A DNA stretch of 64,000 nucleotides from an uncultured Bacteroidia bacterium (GCA_937922655.1 CALAJH010000012.1:62001-126000); one strand, 5' to 3'; positions 53,201-61,202 are shown, numbered from the stretch's first letter. Notes: generated from the letters alone by a model not told the origin. Numbers and translations: made by a program.

Positions 53201-54432
53201 TGGGACAAGACTTTGAAAATCTTTTACCCGCCAACTACGTGGTACGGGCCGCGTTTTTTACGGGCAATCCAAACGATCCCGAAATCTGCGATGCAGGCGG
53301 GGGGGGATGCGAGGATACGACGCTCGTACGCGTCGGCATCCGAAAACCTCGGGTCTTAGCGCCATTAAACAACGCCTATTCCGTTACGCCTACCACGGGC
53401 GTCGCGCCCTATAACGACATTACAACGCCGAACTTGGGTTCAAACCGTGCAAGAATTTACTGGCGTTCCGACGGAGGATACGAGGGGGGATTTGCGGGTG
53501 AGGGCGGTAACCCGGCACCTGCCGGCGCCTCGAACATTTATCGCATCAGCTATCGGGTTGTTGGTTCCGGGAGTTGGCAATCCGTCGTAGTCCCGAACGC
53601 CAACCTAACCAACACCGTCGCCGACGGCGTAGTGTTGTGGTGGGAATTGACGGGGTTACAACCGCAAACGATGTACGAATACCGAATCCAAACCCGTAGT
53701 TGCAGCTCTTCCGTATTCACTCCCGCATTCACTTCCACATGCGGTCCGCAAACGGGTTCTACGGACGTGGGCGGTATTTTCTCCGAATGGGCGACCGCTT
53801 CGAACTATCGATTTACAACGGGCGTAAGCGCGGCGTGCGACACGGCAAGTTACGTCGAAGTTCAAACCGATGTTGTCGGCGGTTCGAATATCGTCGCCGA
53901 CGTGTTTTGGCCCGGCGACCAGCCCAACGCCACGTGCTATATTTTGGAGCTTAGGTATGAAGGTTCTCCCACAACGTTGAGACGGGTTGCCACGGCATTT
54001 TCGGGGCCGGGCGTACAAAGCTATCGCTTTGAAAATTTGGAAGACGGTACGGACTACGAGGTGCGGGTTTACACGATATGCGGCGGTCCTTGTCCGTCGA
54101 CGAACGTTGCGCCGCCGCCGGCCAATACGCCGAACCGAACGCAAATTTTCACCACCCCGTTTTTCCGCATGGGCCAACGGTCGCTTTCCGGCTTTACGGT
54201 TTATCCCAATCCCAACAAAGGCGAATTTACTTTGAGTTTTGATTCGCAGACGGAAGGGACGGGAACCCTGTCGCTGACCGACGTTACGGGTCGCACGGTG
54301 TTTGTACGCACGCATACGGTGGAACGCGGCCGCAACGTATTCAACGTCTTGGAAAACCTTTCGGCCGGACTCTATCTGGTTCGGTTCAATTTCGGAGACG
54401 CGGTTCTTATTGCGAAAATCAACGTGGAATAA
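47263..54432 (+). CDS. giant SprB-repeat cell-surface adhesin with T9SS type A sorting domain
   Basis: 2389 residues from the ATG at 47263, which gives a clear signal peptide (MNIVRNPSIVLVAALMLASS); the open frame to 47170 crosses the promoter. Domain order: DUF7948-like region beginning with FVPNVGQV (about 35-250); SBBP-type beta-propeller repeats (about 255-690; e.g. FYGGTSNDNLSAVVID, YLGGAAADELTSV); SprB repeats (about 815-1390; e.g. GGTPPYTYEWTGPNGF, GGTPPYIYAW); irregular Cys-containing Ig-like repeats to about 2030; fibronectin III-like domains near 2055-2290 (ELRYEGSP, GTDYEVRVYTICGG); sorting domain from about 2305 (YPNPNKGEFTLSF). SprB repeats are those of gliding-motility adhesins. 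No sprC/D/F or PorP-like partner is adjacent. Confidence 0.93.
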   Translation: MNIVRNPSIVLVAALMLASSGLRAGDLCGSRPSGFRLSADAFVPNVGQVVSLTNEKVHFFASIDGGRVYFLDNKVAFVFDGYETDPRTGEEVQTYAYRTDLIFPGASAHPAIVPNETLPYAYHYYLSDFKAENVPAYASVAYRNLWPGVDLVFRLKDGTLKYDFVLAPGVSHNVVKIQYSDYQSLKINDDGQIVLTYPGGELREMAPVSCVLSERKGQKLCLEVESRYLMSSSGEISFDVKGRKKNNALIIDPLVRARATFYGGTSNDNLSAVVIDGENAVVAAGFTRSTNNYLTQNGYQPVQRGLSDVILVKFDENGARRWATFVGGPGDDAAYAIAADPLGNVYLTGSTRGNGYPEFNPTQTTGLGNEDVVISSFAPNGTIRFSTRFGGSNSDRGLGIAFDRLNNRVVVAGNTSSANLYEAANVYGGNRDGFVAVFSDEGGFLWSSYFGSERDDRANAVTVDAEGKIYVVGGTASNALPGIDGNYQSVNAGGTDAFLAVLGDDGQILRSTFFGGADLDEALSVALTPNRIAVAGRTRSANLPVSGDARQASNNGGGDGFFTLFDYELSGVPYSTYLGGAAADELTSVRAVGNRVYLAGRTLSTDFPVLVNDATPPNQSSNAGLEDALLAEFNLNGPSPSLVNAFYYGGARNDAALGLAAVTSYVAVVGTTRSINFPINFAQSPFNAFKGVEDGFLAVYNTGSCPPPAAIALAEYQAFCDSVRLRFSGGTAPYTVQILTPDSVLRSFESDLNGRIHFVNYGTGFYDLVSILDADLCVGDPNAEQGGFTFNADLLLSAGVDNVDNLLCAGDSMGTIEVSASGGTPPYTYEWTGPNGFVAFNEDISGLSAGIYVLTVRDAQGCTFVLSESVQSPEPLAAEVINNIVELNCANPTGELSANAIGGAGGYVFTWQGPNNFSAAGSTIIVSEGGAYTLFASDANGCAATASTLVSADFGNLSIDATTNATSCGAATDGRVIAVVTGGSAPYSVTLALQPNGDIYPLTSQNNNAYTFENLPAGQYRIRVVDADGCSRSILRDVLVGEGTLSINMGGGPVACFGELTGTVNATVVGGTPPYIYAWTIQNGDTVSAGPGAPFSQLVNRPAGLYRVTVTDAAGCQKSGEFTVTQPDAPLSVNITTQANVQCFGQATGGLAITVAGGASEFNYYVSWTGPNNFTSTATAINGLQAGEYTALVTDINGCTATASATITQPSAPVTINLGQIVPSICGGSGGAILINPSGGVAPYTYQWSTGATTQNLSNVPAGQYFVVVRDANGCTVADTFLVNQLGTTLLATFTTPVDATCYDFNNGAVSIVAAGGQPPYQYAWRRNGQPVSLLGSSLVGIPGGNYSVTVTDAYGCSFEIPFIPVRQRSQIVIENVEITPPSCSGGGDAQIILANISGGNYPNENPNYRLSVAFADTVLNFEPVNVDIFVFNSGVAGLPIEAGTYTLTVVALSPDSCSRTWQIEIPQTEAFGVQAVRADATGCGPDNYGSLAVSPFGGTPDFSVRVYGLADNTYDVTLTVGLGETAPFTQIRPGFVAFRADNAEGCFVADTVFIGASDVPFDVEIELSTCTNSTDGKIRVSSANAVVYTLYRDNATVVETSPNAASYEFLNLDEGTYYILARDGDCFGAQIVELDFPEFEWQTQLTNPATCNHSFDGKILTLATGYNDIRYTVLDTNGTVVFPTQIGGVFEGVPAGIYIVRASRQSQPSCFIEYRDTVEYNIKLDILSVEPSIQSCSGAGAGSIYVEAVVNDSAQIIYYTLLENNEIVAGPQTNSWFIPVAPGNYTVRVGLDTTGVCYDEREAQVGIGTSLTLTLSDGVLIPVRCIAPYNYDSIIANLTINPEPSPVPNIDYTLYDENDSLIMTLGTALGLNYTFNDQNVTNYNNIEPGEYRVRATVADGLLAGCYAEAKLEIRPFISEPVEVSVSAVTPALACGYDNADGDASGAIAAMASGQSNNTSAEIWYRLESTDGFIVRLWQLGQDFENLLPANYVVRAAFFTGNPNDPEICDAGGGGCEDTTLVRVGIRKPRVLAPLNNAYSVTPTTGVAPYNDITTPNLGSNRARIYWRSDGGYEGGFAGEGGNPAPAGASNIYRISYRVVGSGSWQSVVVPNANLTNTVADGVVLWWELTGLQPQTMYEYRIQTRSCSSSVFTPAFTSTCGPQTGSTDVGGIFSEWATASNYRFTTGVSAACDTASYVEVQTDVVGGSNIVADVFWPGDQPNATCYILELRYEGSPTTLRRVATAFSGPGVQSYRFENLEDGTDYEVRVYTICGGPCPSTNVAPPPANTPNRTQIFTTPFFRMGQRSLSGFTVYPNPNKGEFTLSFDSQTEGTGTLSLTDVTGRTVFVRTHTVERGRNVFNVLENLSAGLYLVRFNFGDAVLIAKINVE

Positions 54433-54452
54433 ATCGAAAAATTTATTGACGC

Positions 54453-54488
54453 ACGACCCCGGCCATATCCGCCGGGGTCGTCTTTTTT
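54453..54488 (+). terminator. intrinsic terminator of the adhesin gene
   Basis: 11-bp perfect stem ACGACCCCGGC (54453-54463) and GCCGGGGTCGT (54471-54481), 7-nt loop, then C and six T. It is the strongest terminator in the window, 20 nt after the stop and 15 nt before the next start. Confidence 0.9.
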
Positions 54489-54503
54489 AGTATTTTGTTC
54501 CGG

Positions 54504-55319
54504 ATGACGGAAGGTGTTGAAGGGCGTTGGACTTCCCGCCGGGGGCTGTATTACGGGGATGGACTGTTTGAAACCGTGCGTTACGATGCGCGATGCGGCG
54601 GATATGTTGGTTTGCAAGGGCATCGTCGTCGTTTGAGAAGTGGGGCGCAACGATTGGGCTTGCACATTCCCGACGACGTGTTTTCTCGCTTTGTACCGGC
54701 GACGGAAAAAGCGGCGGTGCGCTGGACGTTTTGGCGACGCGGCCGGCCGCCGTACTATTCTCCCGAAAAAGAAGTCGAATGGACGGCGGAATCCCGTGCC
54801 GTTGTTGGAGAACGGGAGCCGGTGCGTTTGCGCCTTTCATCCGTGAAACTAAGCCCGTCGTCTTTTTCGCGACACAAAACGCTCGGTGCGTTGAATTACG
54901 TTTTGGCGGCCCGTGAAACCTATCCCGACACGGCCCTTTTGCCGTCGATACGAAAATCGGGCGGCGCGGCGCAAGTGGCTTCCGCCGCCGGTTACAATAT
55001 TTTCTTCGTCAAAAACGAACGGGAAATCGTCACGCCGCCGTTAAAAACGGGGTGCATTGCGGGAGTAATGCGCGAATTTATCTTGCGCCATGCCGGCGAG
55101 GCGGAGATGAGCGTCGAGGTCGCGCCCGTCAAATACGATGAAATATTCGATTTTAAGGGCGCGTTTTTAACCAACGCCGTCGTACTTTTTCGTCCCGTCG
55201 TTTCGATAGACGGGCGGGAATTTCAGGAACGGCAAAACGGGCTTTATGCCAAGTTGGAAAGTTTGCTTGTTGCCCACGGCCGGTTGTCCGCCGACGAACG
55301 TAGTTATCTTTTAAAGTAG
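54504..55319 (+). CDS. class IV aminotransferase / aminodeoxychorismate lyase-like protein
   Basis: 271 residues from the ATG at 54504 (TTG 54495 possible). PLP fold type IV: the N-terminal GLYYGDGLFETVRY is diagnostic, and the PLP lysine is in SRHKTLGALNY near residue 125. The later GCIAGVMREFIL matches the PLP-phosphate-binding motif (TPPLKTGCIAG). The family includes branched-chain aminotransferase and 4-amino-4-deoxychorismate lyase (PabC); the short length favours the PabC-like side, but neighbours do not decide. It is separated from the E1 gene by a short gap with a -7 element. Confidence 0.85.
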   Translation: MTEGVEGRWTSRRGLYYGDGLFETVRYDARCGGYVGLQGHRRRLRSGAQRLGLHIPDDVFSRFVPATEKAAVRWTFWRRGRPPYYSPEKEVEWTAESRAVVGEREPVRLRLSSVKLSPSSFSRHKTLGALNYVLAARETYPDTALLPSIRKSGGAAQVASAAGYNIFFVKNEREIVTPPLKTGCIAGVMREFILRHAGEAEMSVEVAPVKYDEIFDFKGAFLTNAVVLFRPVVSIDGREFQERQNGLYAKLESLLVAHGRLSADERSYLLK

Positions 55320-55338
55320 GCATCGTTGAAAAATTGTG

Positions 55339-55346
55339 TATCTTTG
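55339..55346 (+). promoter_or_regulatory. -7 element TATCTTTG of the E1 gene
   Basis: Exact TAnnTTTG match, ending 21 nt before the ATG at 55368. It lies downstream of the alternative start at 55326 and thus supports 55368. Confidence 0.55.
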
Positions 55347-55367
55347 TCGTTGAAAGCGCACAACGCG

Positions 55368-57800
55368 ATGTTGGAAAACTTATTGCAAGAAATTGAAGCG
55401 GCCGGACGTCTGGAAATGGAGTTCGACCGCGACGAAATATTGTCGGATTACCGCACGGCTTATCGTAGCCGTCAGGCAAGCCTTATCGGACGGCGCGAGG
55501 TACTGACGGGAAAAGCGAAATTCGGAATTTTTGGCGACGGCAAAGAATTGGCGCAATTGGCGTTATGGAAGGCCTGTCGCCCCGGAGACCTTCGTTCGGG
55601 CTATTATCGCGACCAAACCTTGATGTTCGCTTCGGGTTCGGCAACGATACGCGAATTTTTTTCCCAACTTTACGCCCATGCGGATATAAAATACGACCCG
55701 TTTTCGGCGGGCCGGCAAATGAACGCACATTTTGCCACCCGCATGCTCGACGAAAACGGCGAATGGCTGGATTTGACGGACAAATTCCACGCTTCGGCCG
55801 ACTCGTCGCCAACGGCCTCGCAGATGCCACGGATGTTGGGTTTGGCGCTGGCCTCCAAGTTTTATCGCAATCATCCCGAACTCGGTCGGCACGAAAAAGG
55901 GTATTTTTCAAAATCGGGCAACGAAATCGTCATTGGAACCATCGGCGACGCCTCGACGTCCGAGGGCGTTTTTTGGGAAACGATGAACGCGGCGGGCGTG
56001 CTACAGGTTCCGCTGTTGATGTCCGTGTGGGACGACAATTACGGCATATCCGTTTCGATAGACTACCAAACGACCAAAGGCTCGATTTCGACGCTGTTTC
56101 AAGGGTTCAAACCCGATTTGCGACACGAGGGAATAGAAGTGTTCGTTGTCAAGGGATGGGATTATGCGGCGTTGTGCGCGACGTACGCCAAAGCCGCCGA
56201 ACGAGTGCGTCGTCATCACGTTCCGGCGCTGGTACACGTAACGGAATTGACCCAACCGCAAGGCCATTCGACTTCGGGCAGCCACGAACGTTACAAGTCC
56301 AAAGGACGGCTGGAATGGGAACGCGAATACGACTGCCTCAACCAAATGCGGAAATGGATTTTGGAAACGGGCTTGGTCGGCGAAGCGGAATTGCAGGCGT
56401 TTGAGGCCGAAGACAAAAAGTTCGTTCAAGACGCACGCAAAGAGGCGTGGGAGCTTTACATCGGGGAAATCAAAAAGGAAATAGCGGAGTTTGGCGAGGC
56501 CTTTGCGCGTTTGGCCCAACATTCGCCGCGTCGGGAAGAAATATTGAACGTAAAGTCGGAGCTGGAAAAACTTGCCGAACCTTTTCGCAAAGACATATAT
56601 TCGGCCCTACGCAAAGTGTTTGTTTTGACGGCGAACGAAAACCACGAGTCCAGAAAGGCTTTGGCCCAATTGAAGCGTTCGCACGACGCGGCGAATTACG
56701 AACGCTACAACTCGCATTTATACGCCGAGAGTTCTCGTTCGGCGTTGTTCGTCGAGGAGGTGCCGGTGCGCTACGGAGTGCCGGCGGAAATCGTGGACGG
56801 ACGTCAGGTGTTGCAGGCGTGTTTCGATGCGGCTTTCGCCCGCGAGCCGCGACTGATGGCTTTTGGCGAGGACTTGGGTCGATTGGGCGACGTCAATCAG
56901 GCTTTTGCCGGTTTGCAACAAAAATACGGCGAGGAGCGCATTTACGACACGGGCATCCGCGAGGCGACCATTATCGGTCAGGGGATTGGCTTGGCCATGC
57001 GCGGCCTTCGTCCCATTGCCGAAATTCAGTATCTGGACTATTTGTTGTACGCCCTACAAATTATTTCCGACGATTTGGCAACGCTTCGTTATCGAACGAA
57101 GTCGGGTCAAAAAGCGCCGCTCATTATCCGTACGCGGGGCCACAGGCTCGAAGGCATTTGGCATTCGGGTTCGCCGATGGGCATGATTATTCACGCTTGC
57201 CGGGGAATCCACGTTCTCGTTCCGCGCAACATGACCCAAGCCGCCGGCTTTTACAACACCCTTCTTCAAGCCGACGAACCCGCACTGATTATCGAGGTAT
57301 TGAACGGCTACCGACTTAAAGAAACCATGCCCGAAAACGTCGGGGAATTTACCGTACCCTTGGGCGTTCCCGAAATCCTGCGCAAAGGCGAAGACATAAC
57401 GCTCGTTACCTACGGCGCGTGCTGCCGCATCGCGATGGAGGCCGCAGAAATTTTGAACGGACTCAACGTCGATTTAGAGGTCGTGGACGTGCAAACGCTT
57501 TTGCCGTTTGACCGCAGGGAAATCATCCTTCAATCGTTGAAAAAAACCAACAGAATAATATTCATGGACGAGGACGTTCCGGGGGGCGCGTCGGCATACA
57601 TGATGCAACAAGTGTTGGAAAAACAAGGTGGGTTTCGCTGGCTGGATTCGGCGCCGCGTACGCTTACGGGCCAACCCCATCGGCCGGCTTACGGTACCGA
57701 CGGCGATTATTTCTCCAAACCGTCGGTCGAGAACGTCGTTGAACTCGCGTTGCAAATGATGGCCGAGGCCGAACCGGGAAGGTACAAAACGTTGTATTGA
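55368..57800 (+). CDS. 2-oxo acid dehydrogenase E1, fused alpha and beta subunits
   Basis: 810 residues from the ATG at 55368. The first 350 residues are the E1-alpha part with a thiamine-diphosphate motif starting GDASTSEG near residue 193 and ending WDDNYGIS. Residues about 465-800 are E1-beta (RQVLQACFDAAF, FGEDLGRLGDVNQAF, DEDVPGGASAYM). It decarboxylates a 2-oxo acid, most likely branched-chain 2-oxo acids or pyruvate, and loads the acyl group on E2 lipoyl domains. Fusion of the two subunits is common in Bacteroidota. E2 and E3 genes are not in the window. Confidence 0.93.
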   Translation: MLENLLQEIEAAGRLEMEFDRDEILSDYRTAYRSRQASLIGRREVLTGKAKFGIFGDGKELAQLALWKACRPGDLRSGYYRDQTLMFASGSATIREFFSQLYAHADIKYDPFSAGRQMNAHFATRMLDENGEWLDLTDKFHASADSSPTASQMPRMLGLALASKFYRNHPELGRHEKGYFSKSGNEIVIGTIGDASTSEGVFWETMNAAGVLQVPLLMSVWDDNYGISVSIDYQTTKGSISTLFQGFKPDLRHEGIEVFVVKGWDYAALCATYAKAAERVRRHHVPALVHVTELTQPQGHSTSGSHERYKSKGRLEWEREYDCLNQMRKWILETGLVGEAELQAFEAEDKKFVQDARKEAWELYIGEIKKEIAEFGEAFARLAQHSPRREEILNVKSELEKLAEPFRKDIYSALRKVFVLTANENHESRKALAQLKRSHDAANYERYNSHLYAESSRSALFVEEVPVRYGVPAEIVDGRQVLQACFDAAFAREPRLMAFGEDLGRLGDVNQAFAGLQQKYGEERIYDTGIREATIIGQGIGLAMRGLRPIAEIQYLDYLLYALQIISDDLATLRYRTKSGQKAPLIIRTRGHRLEGIWHSGSPMGMIIHACRGIHVLVPRNMTQAAGFYNTLLQADEPALIIEVLNGYRLKETMPENVGEFTVPLGVPEILRKGEDITLVTYGACCRIAMEAAEILNGLNVDLEVVDVQTLLPFDRREIILQSLKKTNRIIFMDEDVPGGASAYMMQQVLEKQGGFRWLDSAPRTLTGQPHRPAYGTDGDYFSKPSVENVVELALQMMAEAEPGRYKTLY

Positions 57801-57822
57801 AACCGATATCGTTTGTTTTAGT

Positions 57823-57862
57823 CCCTCCGTGGGGCATGAATGCAAGTCGTCCCCACGGAGGG
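57823..57862. terminator. long-armed hairpin between convergent genes
   Basis: Perfect 12-bp inverted repeat CCCTCCGTGGGG (57823-57834) and CCCCACGGAGGG (57851-57862), 16-nt loop. It lies between the E1 and dsbD stops, with no T-run on either strand. It resembles the 5883-5927 hairpin in size, position and loop sequence. Confidence 0.6.
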
Positions 57863-57892
57863 CTCCTGCCTTGGAAAGATTGCTTCTTTGTT

Positions 57893-59986
57893 TTATCGTT
57901 TCAAGCCTTTTTCCAAAAACGCTCTATAATCCTCGATGTTGGGCGTATAACCCACTCCGGGGCTCAACGTGTTCATTTCCGCATCCACGACGACGTAATA
58001 CGGTTGGGAAATGGTTTTATATTTTGTTTTTTGGAGGTAAATGTATTTGTCGCCAACGGTGCGAAGTTTGTCGCCCTCGGGGGTAACGAGAATGGAGTCC
58101 AATTTCGTTTGTTCGTCCACGTATAGGGAAACGACGACGAACTTTTCGTTCATCAAAGATTTGATTTCGTTTTTAGACCAGACCTTGCGTTCCATTTCGC
58201 GGCAGTTGGCGCAAGTGTGTCCGGTAAAGTCGAGTAGGACGGGCTTGTTTGTTTTCTTGGCATATTTCAAGCCTTCTTCAAGGTCGTAAAACAAACAAAA
58301 ACCGTCGGGAGCGTGTGCGGCGAGTTTGTCGGCGTATTTTCGTTCGAGGGCGCAAATTTCGTTGCGGGAATTGAAATCGGGGGCGTTGTGGGTGTAATAA
58401 GGAGCGATGCGAACGCCGATGGCGTCGTTGGAGGGCGGCAGGAGTCCCGAAAGAGCGTCGAGCGGCGCCCCCCAGAGCCCCGGCGTCAAATACAAGGCGA
58501 AAGAAAAACAGGCGGTAGCCAATAAAAAACGCGGCACCGATACGTATTCCAGCGGGGTATCGTGGGGCAAAATGAGTTTGCCGAGCAGATACACGCCCAG
58601 CAATACGGAAAGTACAATCCAAATGGCCAAAAAGATTTCGCGGTCAAGCAGGCCCAAATGCCAGTACAAGTCGGCTTGGCTTAAAAATTTCAGCGAAAGG
58701 GCCAATTCGAGAAAACCAAGAACGACCTTGACGGAATTGAGCCAACCGCCGGATTTGGGCAAGGCCTTCATCATACCGGGAAAAAGAGCGATAAACGAAA
58801 AAGGCGCGGCAAATCCGATGGCAAAACCCGTCATGCCGACGGTCGGCGCCCACAACGAACCGGTGGCGGCGTCTACCAAGATAAACCCCGCAATCGGCCC
58901 CGTGCAAGAAAACGAGGCGATAACCAATGTCAAAGCCAAAAAGAAAATGCCTATCGTGCCGCCACGGTCGGCGCCGATATTGGCACGCGTCGACCACGAG
59001 CCGGGCAAATTCAATTCAAACGCCCCCAAAAACGATACGCCGAAAACCACCAACAAGGCAAAAAACATCAAATTAACCCACGGGTTGGTTGAAAGACTGT
59101 AAAGCGTCGAGGCGCCGAAAATTACGGTAATCGCCAAACCCAAAACAACGAACATAAACACAATCGAAAAGGTGTAAATCAATGCGTCGCGAACGACGGC
59201 GGCACGACCCGATTTATTGCGCTTGGTGAAAAAACTAATGGTCATCGGCGCCATGGGAAAAACACAAGGCGTTAAAAACGCGGCCAATCCCCCCGCCAAA
59301 GCCCAAAAAAACAACGAAAACAAGCTTTTTTCCTTACGCGAATCGGGGTCGTCGTTGTTATCGACGGTGGTGGGTTCGACAATCGGCGGTTGAAGCCTAC
59401 GTCCCGAATCGACGGCGATATTCGAAGAGTCGGCTCGGAGCGTTTTTTCGTTCTCGGCTTTTGCGTCGGGCTTTTTTTCAGGGGCGGCGGCCGAAAGATT
59501 GAAATCAAATTCGTTGTTTTGGACGACGCATTTGCCCTTTTCGTTGCACGACTGAAATTTAAGATATCCAACGACGCGGGCGTCGGGCGCGGTAATTTTT
59601 ATTTTTTGTTCAAAGTAAGCGTTTTTTTTGAAATAATATTCGTCCACTTCGAAGATATCGTCGTATTCTTTAACAATTTCTCCGAATTCGGTCAAATTTC
59701 CGACGACTTGTATACCGCGGGTGTCTTTTTCGTCAAGGTTGAAGGTAGTGGGAACGGCGCCCATTTTACCCGCCGGTTTGGGACGCACCGAATACAAATG
59801 CCAATGTTCGATTATGGTGGCATTGAAACGCAGGGTTACCACGTCACCTATTTTGTATCCCGAAGCCGGAACGACGACATTGTTCCACGTTACGGGTTTT
59901 TCTTCGGGCAACTGCGCATTCGTCTGCGGTCTTCCGATAAAAACCAATAAAGCCATCAACGCCGGGGAAACCTTTCTCATATACAT
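57893..59986 (-). CDS. dsbD: thiol:disulfide interchange protein DsbD
   Basis: 697 residues with a signal peptide. N-terminal periplasmic domain (about 25-190) with Cys pair FQSCNEKGKC; a Lys/Glu-rich linker; membrane domain of eight or so helices with the redox Cys in TPCVFPMAP and SFSCTGPIAG; and a C-terminal thioredoxin-like domain with HTCANCREM. It moves reducing power from cytosolic thioredoxin across the inner membrane to periplasmic proteins. Transcribed behind cutA with a 31-nt gap; cutA-dsbD neighbourhoods are common in bacteria. Confidence 0.95.
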   Translation of the reverse strand: MYMRKVSPALMALLVFIGRPQTNAQLPEEKPVTWNNVVVPASGYKIGDVVTLRFNATIIEHWHLYSVRPKPAGKMGAVPTTFNLDEKDTRGIQVVGNLTEFGEIVKEYDDIFEVDEYYFKKNAYFEQKIKITAPDARVVGYLKFQSCNEKGKCVVQNNEFDFNLSAAAPEKKPDAKAENEKTLRADSSNIAVDSGRRLQPPIVEPTTVDNNDDPDSRKEKSLFSLFFWALAGGLAAFLTPCVFPMAPMTISFFTKRNKSGRAAVVRDALIYTFSIVFMFVVLGLAITVIFGASTLYSLSTNPWVNLMFFALLVVFGVSFLGAFELNLPGSWSTRANIGADRGGTIGIFFLALTLVIASFSCTGPIAGFILVDAATGSLWAPTVGMTGFAIGFAAPFSFIALFPGMMKALPKSGGWLNSVKVVLGFLELALSLKFLSQADLYWHLGLLDREIFLAIWIVLSVLLGVYLLGKLILPHDTPLEYVSVPRFLLATACFSFALYLTPGLWGAPLDALSGLLPPSNDAIGVRIAPYYTHNAPDFNSRNEICALERKYADKLAAHAPDGFCLFYDLEEGLKYAKKTNKPVLLDFTGHTCANCREMERKVWSKNEIKSLMNEKFVVVSLYVDEQTKLDSILVTPEGDKLRTVGDKYIYLQKTKYKTISQPYYVVVDAEMNTLSPGVGYTPNIEDYRAFLEKGLKR

Positions 59987-60017
59987 GAATTTATTTTCAT
60001 AAAACCGGAAATTCCGT

Positions 60018-60338
60018 TTAAGGGTTCAAAACTTTTCGCATCCAGTCGAGATACTCGGCATTGGCGTCGGATATCGGCAACCGAAGAATGGCCGGAACGG
60101 AATAAGGATGAAGTTCCTTGATTCTTGCGGCCAGCTTGGAAAAGTTTTCGTTTGCGGTCTTTAACAACAAAACTCGTTCCGATTCGACGCAAACCTTACC
60201 CTCCCATTCGTACACCGAAATGCCGGCGGCATAAAGATTGGCACACGCCGCCCATCGCTCGGCAACGGCGGCTTTGGCAATAGCCACGCCCGTTTCTTCG
60301 TCGGGTACGGGTACGTAAACCATGCAAAACTCCGTCAT
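60018..60338 (-). CDS. cutA: divalent cation tolerance protein CutA
   Basis: 106 residues, typical length for the trimeric ferredoxin-like CutA1 family. Conserved core: AERWAACANLY, YEWEGKVCVESERVLLLKT and the LHPYSVPAILRLPI segment. Role in copper tolerance is historical and partly indirect, through dsbD. First gene of the cutA-dsbD unit. Confidence 0.94.
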   Translation of the reverse strand: MTEFCMVYVPVPDEETGVAIAKAAVAERWAACANLYAAGISVYEWEGKVCVESERVLLLKTANENFSKLAARIKELHPYSVPAILRLPISDANAEYLDWMRKVLNP

Positions 60339-60369
60339 TTTTGCTATTCTTTGATGCGAATTTGATTTG

Positions 60370-60377
60370 CAAAATTA
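60370..60377 (-). promoter_or_regulatory. cutA-dsbD -7 element (TAATTTTG on minus strand)
   Basis: Exact TAnnTTTG match, 31 nt upstream of the ATG at 60338. No -33 box at the standard spacing. Confidence 0.5.
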
Positions 60378-60388
60378 GTTAAAATTAA

Positions 60389-60413
60389 AGGTTGTTTTGA
60401 GCATAAACAACCT
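60389..60413. promoter_or_regulatory. 9-bp inverted repeat in the divergent gap
   Basis: AGGTTGTTT (60389-60397) and AAACAACCT (60405-60413) with a 7-nt loop, 12 nt before the ATG at 60426. It could be a leader hairpin of the TIGR02757 gene or an operator shared with cutA-dsbD. Confidence 0.45.
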
Positions 60414-60425
60414 CAAACATTGAAA

Positions 60426-61151
60426 ATGGACTTGAAAGAACTGCTTGAACTTCGAGTAAAAAAATATAAGCGGCGTGAGTTTATTGCCGGCGACCCGATA
60501 TGCGTTCCCCACGAGTTTTCCAAACGCGAAGACGTGGAAATCGCCGGACTGCTAACGGCAACCTTGGCGTGGGGCAGACGGGAACAAATCATTAAAAGCG
60601 CCCGCAAGCTGATGAGTCTTATGGGTTGGGCGCCGTACGAATTCGTGACGCTGGCCACCGAGAACGATATGCATGCTTTCGACGGATTCGTTCATCGAAC
60701 GTTTAACGCCGTCGACGCCGCGGGTTTTTGTCGAATGCTAAAAAAGATTTATTGCGACGGCGGCATGGAAAATCTTTTTGTATCCGAAAATTTAATGGAC
60801 GGCGTGGCGCGTTATCGCGCGGTAGCGGAAAAAGTTTTGCCTCCAAGAAGCCTCAAACACGTTCCCGACGTCGATAGGGGTTCGGCGGCCAAACGCGTAT
60901 TTATGTTTTTGCGCTGGATGGTCAGAAAGGACGAAGTGGACTTGGGTTTGTGGAAAAAAATATCGCCTTCCGGGCTTTACATTCCTTTGGACGTTCACAC
61001 GGGAAACGTGGCGCGTGCCGACGGGCTACTGACCCGCAAAACAAACGACCGCAAGGCTGTGGAAGAACTCACGCATAGACTCAGAACATTTTGCCCCGAA
61101 GACCCGGTGAAGTACGACTTTGCCTTGTTCGCCGAAGGCGTGAACACTTAA
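60426..61151 (+). CDS. TIGR02757 (DUF2400) family protein
   Basis: 241 residues from the ATG at 60426 (a TTG lies two codons upstream). Cytosolic, mostly helical protein. Motifs seen in the family: LLTATLAWGRREQIIKSA near residue 40, KRVFMFLRWMVRK near 160, and PLDVHTGNVARADGLL near 190, which together recall a helix-hairpin-helix DNA glycosylase-like fold. Function is not established. No operon partner; a 25-bp hairpin precedes the start. Confidence 0.88.
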   Translation: MDLKELLELRVKKYKRREFIAGDPICVPHEFSKREDVEIAGLLTATLAWGRREQIIKSARKLMSLMGWAPYEFVTLATENDMHAFDGFVHRTFNAVDAAGFCRMLKKIYCDGGMENLFVSENLMDGVARYRAVAEKVLPPRSLKHVPDVDRGSAAKRVFMFLRWMVRKDEVDLGLWKKISPSGLYIPLDVHTGNVARADGLLTRKTNDRKAVEELTHRLRTFCPEDPVKYDFALFAEGVNT

Positions 61152-61202
61152 ATTTTTATAATTTTGCAAAAACCCGCAACGCAAGGTAAAAAACATGAAA
61201 AT

